A DNA stretch of 10,431 bases from Ruminiclostridium sp. (GTDB lineage Bacteria; Bacillota_A; Clostridia; Oscillospirales; Ruminococcaceae), in NCBI GenBank assembly GCA_017550775.1, contig JAFZOA010000593.1:1-10431 (forward strand). Direction: 5' to 3'. Positions 6,518 to 10,431 of this stretch are shown here, piece by piece (position 1 is the first letter of the stretch; every line of letters begins with the position of its first letter). Below the pieces are notes generated by a model, which saw only the letters and a list, made by a program, of their open reading frames with translations, was not told the DNA's origin and did not search any database. Made by a program: the position numbers and the translations under genes.

Positions 6518-6991
6518 ATGTACGATAAGACAAAAGCGGTCTGTTTTTCAGGACATAGAACGCTGTATGATCCACAGGAAGTTATTGAAAATAGGCTCGA
6601 ACAAACAGTACGGGACTGTATCTTCAAAGGAGCAGACACGTTCATAGCAGGCGGTGCATTGGGGTTTGATATGCTTGCTGAGCATTTGATTTTACGTCTG
6701 TGCTTGGAATACCCACATATCAGACTTGCACTTGCGCTGCCGTGTCCTCCTGAACAGCAGACTTTAAAATGGAATGACCAACAGAAAGCAGAATATAAGG
6801 ACATTATGGAAAGAGCCAACTATTGGAGCGTGCTTTCCAAAACCTATACAAGCGATTGTATGCTGTCCCGTAACCGTGTTATGGTCGATAACAGCTCTAC
6901 TTTGATATACTATCTCCGACAAAACAGAGGCGGCACATTCTATACTGTAAACTATGCTCGTAAAATGGGCTTATATTTGTTGCGGATATAG
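6518..6991 (+). CDS. SLOG-family (YpsA/DUF1273-like) nucleotide-binding protein
   Basis: A 157-residue protein of the SLOG superfamily, Rossmann-like folds related to DprA and lysine decarboxylase-like proteins. These are predicted to bind nucleotides or NAD-derived ligands, and some act as sensors in conflict systems. The start at 6518 is chosen because of the promoter position and AAAGGATGG upstream. Motifs in order: CFSGHR (8-13), the glycine-rich GGALGFDMLAE (about 45-55), LALPCPPEQQTLKW (about 71-85), MLSRNRVMVDNSSTLI (about 114-129) and GGTFYTVNYARKMG (about 137-150). All segments usual for the family are present, so the gene looks complete. It is divergent from the XRE gene and shares its control region. 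Versions of this gene are frequent on Firmicutes mobile elements; the precise ligand and output are unknown. Confidence 0.85.
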   Translation: MYDKTKAVCFSGHRTLYDPQEVIENRLEQTVRDCIFKGADTFIAGGALGFDMLAEHLILRLCLEYPHIRLALALPCPPEQQTLKWNDQQKAEYKDIMERANYWSVLSKTYTSDCMLSRNRVMVDNSSTLIYYLRQNRGGTFYTVNYARKMGLYLLRI

Positions 6992-7003
6992 CTATGTCAA
7001 TGG

Positions 7004-7120
7004 TTGTTCTTTTATACGGTAGATATCGTTAATGTTCATTTCTCGGATACGGCAAAGGAGACTGTCGCGGATAAGCTCAAAAGGCTGATATCTACGGATG
7101 CAGAACTCCGCGAGGGATAA
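7004..7120 (+). pseudogene. TnpW-like transposon protein remnant
   Basis: The frame is open from just after the SLOG stop to TAA at 7118-7120 and reads TVDIVNVHFSDTAKETVADKLKRLI followed by a short tail. The VHFSxTxKET...DKLKRLI pattern is what I recall for small TnpW-type proteins encoded beside the large serine recombinase of Tn4451-like and related elements. There is no ATG and no ribosome site: only a TTG at 7004 could start it, and the usual N-terminal residues are missing, so I call it a fragment. No recombinase follows. Identification is from memory of the family and is moderate at best. Confidence 0.4.
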
Positions 7121-7148
7121 AAGAAAAGCGGACGGATAAACCGCCCGC
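7117..7148 (-). terminator. Rho-independent terminator, minus strand
   Basis: On the minus strand GCGGGCGG (7148-7141) pairs with CCGTCCGC (7135-7128), with one G-T pair and a 5-base loop, followed by TTTTCTTTTAT. It lies 7 bases after the stop codon of the minus-strand remnant at 7156-7221, which suggests it was that gene's terminator. Confidence 0.65.
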
Positions 7149-7155
7149 ATACATA

Positions 7156-7221
7156 TCAGCCGTAAAGAATGGTGTTTGCTATATCCCAATCATCTTTTTC
7201 AGGGTGGGAGTCAATACTTTT
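7156..7221 (-). pseudogene. C-terminal remnant of an unidentified gene
   Basis: The minus strand encodes KSIDSHPEKDDWDIANTILY plus Gly and then a stop, directly followed by a terminator hairpin. The reading frame is closed by a stop immediately upstream, so only a tail of 21 codons survives. The stop-plus-terminator arrangement and the protein-like composition are the evidence. The parent family is not recognised, and chance cannot be excluded. Confidence 0.3.
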
Positions 7222-7233
7222 TCATCTCCTGAC

Positions 7234-7268
7234 AAAAAGAACTCCCCCACAGTTTACCCTGTGGGGGA
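7234..7268 (-). terminator. Strong Rho-independent terminator, minus strand
   Basis: TCCCCCACAG (minus, 7268-7259) pairs perfectly with CTGTGGGGGA (7252-7243) around a 6-base loop, followed by GTTCTTTTT on the minus strand. On the plus strand no T-run follows. It closes minus-strand transcription arriving from the S41 protease gene and the remnant at 7288-7365. Confidence 0.75.
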
Positions 7269-7287
7269 CGCTCAGTTATTTTGATGT

Positions 7288-7365
7288 CTATTTCGCCGGC
7301 ACGGTCGCAATATCGCTTCCGTAAACCTTCGTCCACTTGCCGTCAAGGTAAGCCTTTACAGCGCA
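7288..7365 (-). pseudogene. C-terminal coding remnant between the S41 gene and its terminator
   Basis: The minus strand encodes CAVKAYLDGKWTKVYGSDIA followed by TVPAK and a stop, about 20 bases before the strong terminator. The frame is closed by a stop at 7368-7366, so 25 codons remain and there is no start. The repeat-like YLDGKW...VYGSDI composition resembles tails of secreted clostridial proteins. It is probably the end of a gene whose body was deleted, leaving its terminator to the S41 gene. Family not recognised. Confidence 0.4.
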
Positions 7366-7386
7366 TCAAAAATCTAATAAACGGAA

Positions 7387-9189
7387 TTACGCAAGAGAGT
7401 CAATGTAGTTGGTGAGCCATTCTCTGTCATAGAAGTGTTCGAGCTTGCAAATTGCATAATCCGGCTCCGCACCCTGGTCAACGTCATAGAACGAACCGTT
7501 CTTTGTGTAGCTCAGGCGGAAGTTGCTGGAAATGTTCATTACCGCGCCTGTTGCCGTGGAGATAGTGCCTACCGTGCAAGCGCCGCCGGAGGACTTCTGA
7601 CCGATTATGGACACATTAGAATCCTCCTTGAATACGCAGGGAACGAGGTTTCCGCAGGAGAAGCTTACCGGAGAGGCAAGGCAGAAGAGATTGAGTCCCT
7701 TGCCTGCGAGTGTATCTTTGGAATTGTATTTGCCGTCGAAATTCGTGTCTGCCTTATAGTAGTTCGTTACGAGAGCGCCGCTCTTTGAGTTTTCGACGCT
7801 GATGCCTGCCTTTCCGAGGAAAGCCGCGATAGTGAATACTGCCGCGTCAGCATCTCCGCCGGTATTGCAGGAAAGGTCAAGAACAACATTCTTTATGGGG
7901 CTGTCCTTGCGGTTTATCTTGTTGACAGCATACGAGATCGCGCCGAAAGTACCCGCAATGGTACTCGGATCATCGTAATTGAGTTGATCTATATATGCCA
8001 TATCCATTCTGAATTTGTCGAACGTGATATATGCTGTATCTCCGACCTCTTCGTAAGCGGGAACACCGTCAGGATAAAACTTTGCTCTTTCAGCCCTATG
8101 TGCTCCGAAGCTGTCGGCGAGCGTTTCTATAGCGTATCCACCGCCGTATTTTTCATCAAGAGTATTTATATAATCAACTCCGGAAGCGTAGGAACTCATA
8201 TTATAAGTGGTATGTCTGTCATCAATGACGTCGGTAACTATCGAGTGAAGCTCCCTGTCTATTGTCTTTGATTTTGTCGAAAACAGCTTGTAACCGGACT
8301 CTCTCTGCAGTAAAAGTGTTTTGAAGCTGTCAATACTGTGCTTTTCTCTCAATCCGTAAAGATTATCCATTGCAAAGCAGAACTCACACGCGCTGAATGA
8401 TGCAAGCTCCTCGCTGATCTTATTGGTCGCGTACTTGCCGTTCTTTCCGTAATACACCTGTCCGAGCTGGGTGTATTTGCCGTCAACGTAAAATTCTGCC
8501 TGTTCTCCACGACAGAATATGAGAGATCTTCCGTTATAGAGAGCCACACCTAACTTGCCGGGTGACAGGAATATATCGGAGAAGGTCTGAACGGGTATGT
8601 AATACTTGTCTCCCTTACGAACAAAATCTATGCTGTAATCTGCCGCGTTCATAGTAACGGGGTTGCCGTAGCGCTCAGTAGATTTGACTGTTTTCAGTCC
8701 GGTGATCCCATCGGTAGTATCCCAGACCGTGAGGATAATATCTATCAGAGTCTTGCTTTCCGCTGTGATGAAGCCGTCAAAATCCCAGTAAGAAATGGTG
8801 TCATCGGCAAAGTTGATCGTTGCCGTATAGCCGCTCTCTCTTGCGAGGGTAACGGTATCGCCGTCTTTTTCCACCTTAAGATTGTAGGTCCCGTGATTGT
8901 TCATTTGCATCAGACCTATCAGGTACTGTACCATGTCATCGATCTCAATATAAGGAACATCGTTGACTCCGTTCATGAAGTAGAGCTTTGTCTTTTGTTT
9001 CTGATCGCTGTATGCATAGAAATAAGTGTTTACGCTCTTGCTTGCGACCTTGTAGGTCTTTTCGGCTGTCGCAGTTGCGGTAACAGATGTGCCGTCAGCA
9101 GACGCGATCACCTGTGTACCCGCCATTGACGTGAGCATTACCGCGCTTGCAAGCACGGCGCTGATCGTTCTTTTGAGTCTTTTGTTCAT
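7387..9189 (-). CDS. Secreted S41-family (C-terminal processing/tail-specific type) peptidase
   Basis: A 600-residue serine peptidase exported to the cell surface or medium. The ATG at 9189 has AAAGGAGT upstream. A signal peptide occupies about residues 1-31 (basic MNKRLKR, hydrophobic ISAVLASAVMLTSMAG, cleavage after ASA). Residues about 45-230 form a region with repeated beta-type segments (DVPYIEIDDMVQYL, KYYIPVQTFSDIF) resembling stalk or copper-amine-oxidase N-terminal-like modules. The S41 fold follows from about 310: VVLDLSCNTGGDA at 435-447, the catalytic serine in the PVSFSCGN segment (Ser509 or Ser511) and the likely general-base lysine in IIGQKSSGG (Lys532). An EF-hand-like loop DTNFDGKYNSKD (481-492) sits between them. 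No PDZ domain is obvious. The gene lies 85 bases downstream of the anchored C1 protease on the same strand and is possibly co-transcribed with it. Substrate unknown. Confidence 0.88.
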   Translation of the reverse strand: MNKRLKRTISAVLASAVMLTSMAGTQVIASADGTSVTATATAEKTYKVASKSVNTYFYAYSDQKQKTKLYFMNGVNDVPYIEIDDMVQYLIGLMQMNNHGTYNLKVEKDGDTVTLARESGYTATINFADDTISYWDFDGFITAESKTLIDIILTVWDTTDGITGLKTVKSTERYGNPVTMNAADYSIDFVRKGDKYYIPVQTFSDIFLSPGKLGVALYNGRSLIFCRGEQAEFYVDGKYTQLGQVYYGKNGKYATNKISEELASFSACEFCFAMDNLYGLREKHSIDSFKTLLLQRESGYKLFSTKSKTIDRELHSIVTDVIDDRHTTYNMSSYASGVDYINTLDEKYGGGYAIETLADSFGAHRAERAKFYPDGVPAYEEVGDTAYITFDKFRMDMAYIDQLNYDDPSTIAGTFGAISYAVNKINRKDSPIKNVVLDLSCNTGGDADAAVFTIAAFLGKAGISVENSKSGALVTNYYKADTNFDGKYNSKDTLAGKGLNLFCLASPVSFSCGNLVPCVFKEDSNVSIIGQKSSGGACTVGTISTATGAVMNISSNFRLSYTKNGSFYDVDQGAEPDYAICKLEHFYDREWLTNYIDSLA

Positions 9190-9274
9190 GTTATAATACT
9201 CCTTTGAATAAATTTGTATATATCAATATATCCGGAATGCATCGGATACACCGATAATCTTATTACAACCGGCG

Positions 9275-10431
9275 TTATCTGCGTTTTCTGCTTGCAAACG
9301 CTATTGCCGCAGCCGCACCGGCAAGCGCTGCCGCAGAGAACAGCTCATTGCCCGTTGCCGGGTTATTTTCTTCTGCCGCGTCAACCGACGAAGAACCGCC
9401 CTCGGTTTTTACCGTAAAAGTAAGGTTTTCATCAAACAGCGCGCCGAAATCCGCCTCTTCACCATTGAACAGCACCGCGACGGTACTTGTCAGACTGCCT
9501 GCGGCAACATCCTTTTCTGTAACAGTATATACATAGTTGATGATCTCTTGCTTGCCGGGTTTCAAATTGCTGATATCAGCAAGGGAGTAATTCTTTACAC
9601 TATCGCCTATGGAAACTGAGATCTCAATGCTGCCGATACCATAAAGATCAAAGCCGCTGTTATTTTCTACTACTACGCATCCTTTGAGTTCGTCGCCTGC
9701 TTTATAAGTCACATCTTCCGGTTCACGATTCAGATTTAATATCGAAAAGGTCTCGGTCTGCGGATAGCTTCTGATCGGAAGATTATCGTACTCAAAATTG
9801 TCATCGTTCAGATCAGCATTCATAGCTCTGAGGCGAGTAATGATATCCGACCAGTCTGTCCATGCGTTTATATCGGTAAGGCTCGTTCCTACATAGCTCT
9901 CGCCGGGATTAACCACACCTTTTGCATAAAAATTAACTTCTTTATCTTCTTTCGCATAGAATCCCTCATTCGCCAGCTCTTTATAGAAGACCGTGCTCTT
10001 ATCGTCTGCTTTTGCTTTGATAACTATTGAATACTTTTCCCCTTTCGGGATATAGCATGTCTTGCCGATATCCGCAACGTGATAGCCGGCGTAATTGAAA
10101 TGATCCTCTGCGGTCGCGACACAGATCCCGTCAACAGGGCTTTTGGCATCGTCCGAAAGCAGATAAACGCTGAACTGGACGTCTGCATCGGCTTCCGTAG
10201 TTTCAAGTCCTATGTAGCGAGCGGTGCAGTTGTTTTGGGCAGTGAATACATTTGCCATATATACATCGCTGTCGAAAGATACGGAATAATTCTCGTATGT
10301 CGCAAGAAAGTCATACATATCTATATTGCGCGAAAAGTGATCTTCGGAGGTGTCAAAGTCGAAGCTTTCGGCAAGCGTAATACTATGGTCGTAATAAGAA
10401 AGCAAGAAATAACCTGTACCGGCATTTCCCC
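9275..10431 (-). CDS. Cell-wall-anchored papain-like (C1) protease with lectin-like domain, N-terminal part outside window
   Basis: The frame is open to the right edge, so the gene begins outside; about 384 residues are visible. The first residues, GYFLLSYYD, match the end of the papain-like fold (the GYFYVSYYD-type segment after the catalytic Asn). Then comes a lectin-like domain of the type that follows C1 peptidases in gut Firmicutes (about 25-180: MYDFLATYENYSV, VYMANVFTAQ, YAGYHVADIG, GEKYSIVIKAKA). Next is a linker, then a beta-sandwich, CARDB/Ig-like segment (about 245-345, YKAGDELKGCVVVENNSGF). The C-terminus carries a sorting signal: NPATG at about 356-360, a hydrophobic Ala-rich helix, and RKRR. 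Sortase would cleave at the NPATG and link the protein to peptidoglycan. The catalytic Cys and His are outside the window, so activity cannot be judged. The C1 assignment rests on the short segment plus the lectin-like domain. Confidence 0.8.
   Translation of the reverse strand, partial: GNAGTGYFLLSYYDHSITLAESFDFDTSEDHFSRNIDMYDFLATYENYSVSFDSDVYMANVFTAQNNCTARYIGLETTEADADVQFSVYLLSDDAKSPVDGICVATAEDHFNYAGYHVADIGKTCYIPKGEKYSIVIKAKADDKSTVFYKELANEGFYAKEDKEVNFYAKGVVNPGESYVGTSLTDINAWTDWSDIITRLRAMNADLNDDNFEYDNLPIRSYPQTETFSILNLNREPEDVTYKAGDELKGCVVVENNSGFDLYGIGSIEISVSIGDSVKNYSLADISNLKPGKQEIINYVYTVTEKDVAAGSLTSTVAVLFNGEEADFGALFDENLTFTVKTEGGSSSVDAAEENNPATGNELFSAAALAGAAAAIAFASRKRR

Noticed and set aside
9229..9248. 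Inverted repeat TATCCG/CGGATA between the two protease genes.
   Set aside because: Six-base arms with an 8-base loop and no T-run; too weak to call a terminator or operator.
1..10431. CRISPR array, tRNA or rRNA genes.
   Set aside because: No regularly spaced repeats and no tRNA- or rRNA-like sequence were seen by eye on either strand.

Overview
The window looks like a piece of a gut Clostridia chromosome, most likely Oscillospiraceae or Ruminococcus-like. It is AT-rich, with strong AGGAGG ribosome sites and a surface protease that ends in an NPATG sortase signal. The taxonomic call is inference. From about 1 to 7220 the content is mobile-element and defence material. From about 7280 to the right edge there are host-type secreted proteases on the minus strand, which look somewhat richer in GC.

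Layout, left to right. (1) The 3' part of a DUF3991/TOPRIM primase-like gene, typical of integrative elements. (2) A hairpin-rich candidate oriT that overlaps a candidate promoter, then a complete MobV (Pre/Mob) relaxase with an extra C-terminal domain. (3) A consensus promoter driving an intact type I methyltransferase subunit gene (hsdM), followed by an hsdS that stops after about 80 residues. No hsdR is visible. (4) Exactly at the hsdS break, two small one-gene units, each with its own near-consensus promoter and its own terminator. The two terminators are homologous and their stems differ by compensating changes. Neither protein has a function I can name. (5) A divergent pair, an XRE repressor (minus) and a YpsA-like SLOG protein (plus), around a short region with a repeated AAACCGAATA motif. 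(6) A 400-base graveyard: a fragment resembling TnpW, two C-terminal gene remnants on the minus strand, and a terminator beside each. This is the likely ragged end of the element. No integrase or recombinase is visible. (7) A secreted S41-family protease with an EF-hand-like loop, and upstream of it the C-terminal part of a papain-like (C1) protease with a lectin-like domain and a cell-wall anchor.

How it fits together: the left part would mobilise the element in trans (relaxase plus oriT, with the conjugation channel supplied by another element). The middle is an accessory zone in which a restriction-modification locus has been broken and small independently expressed genes have been inserted. 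The best candidates for something undescribed are the two one-gene units (4858-6007) and the XRE/SLOG pair beside them. The right-hand proteases are probably resident surface or secreted enzymes that degrade extracellular protein.
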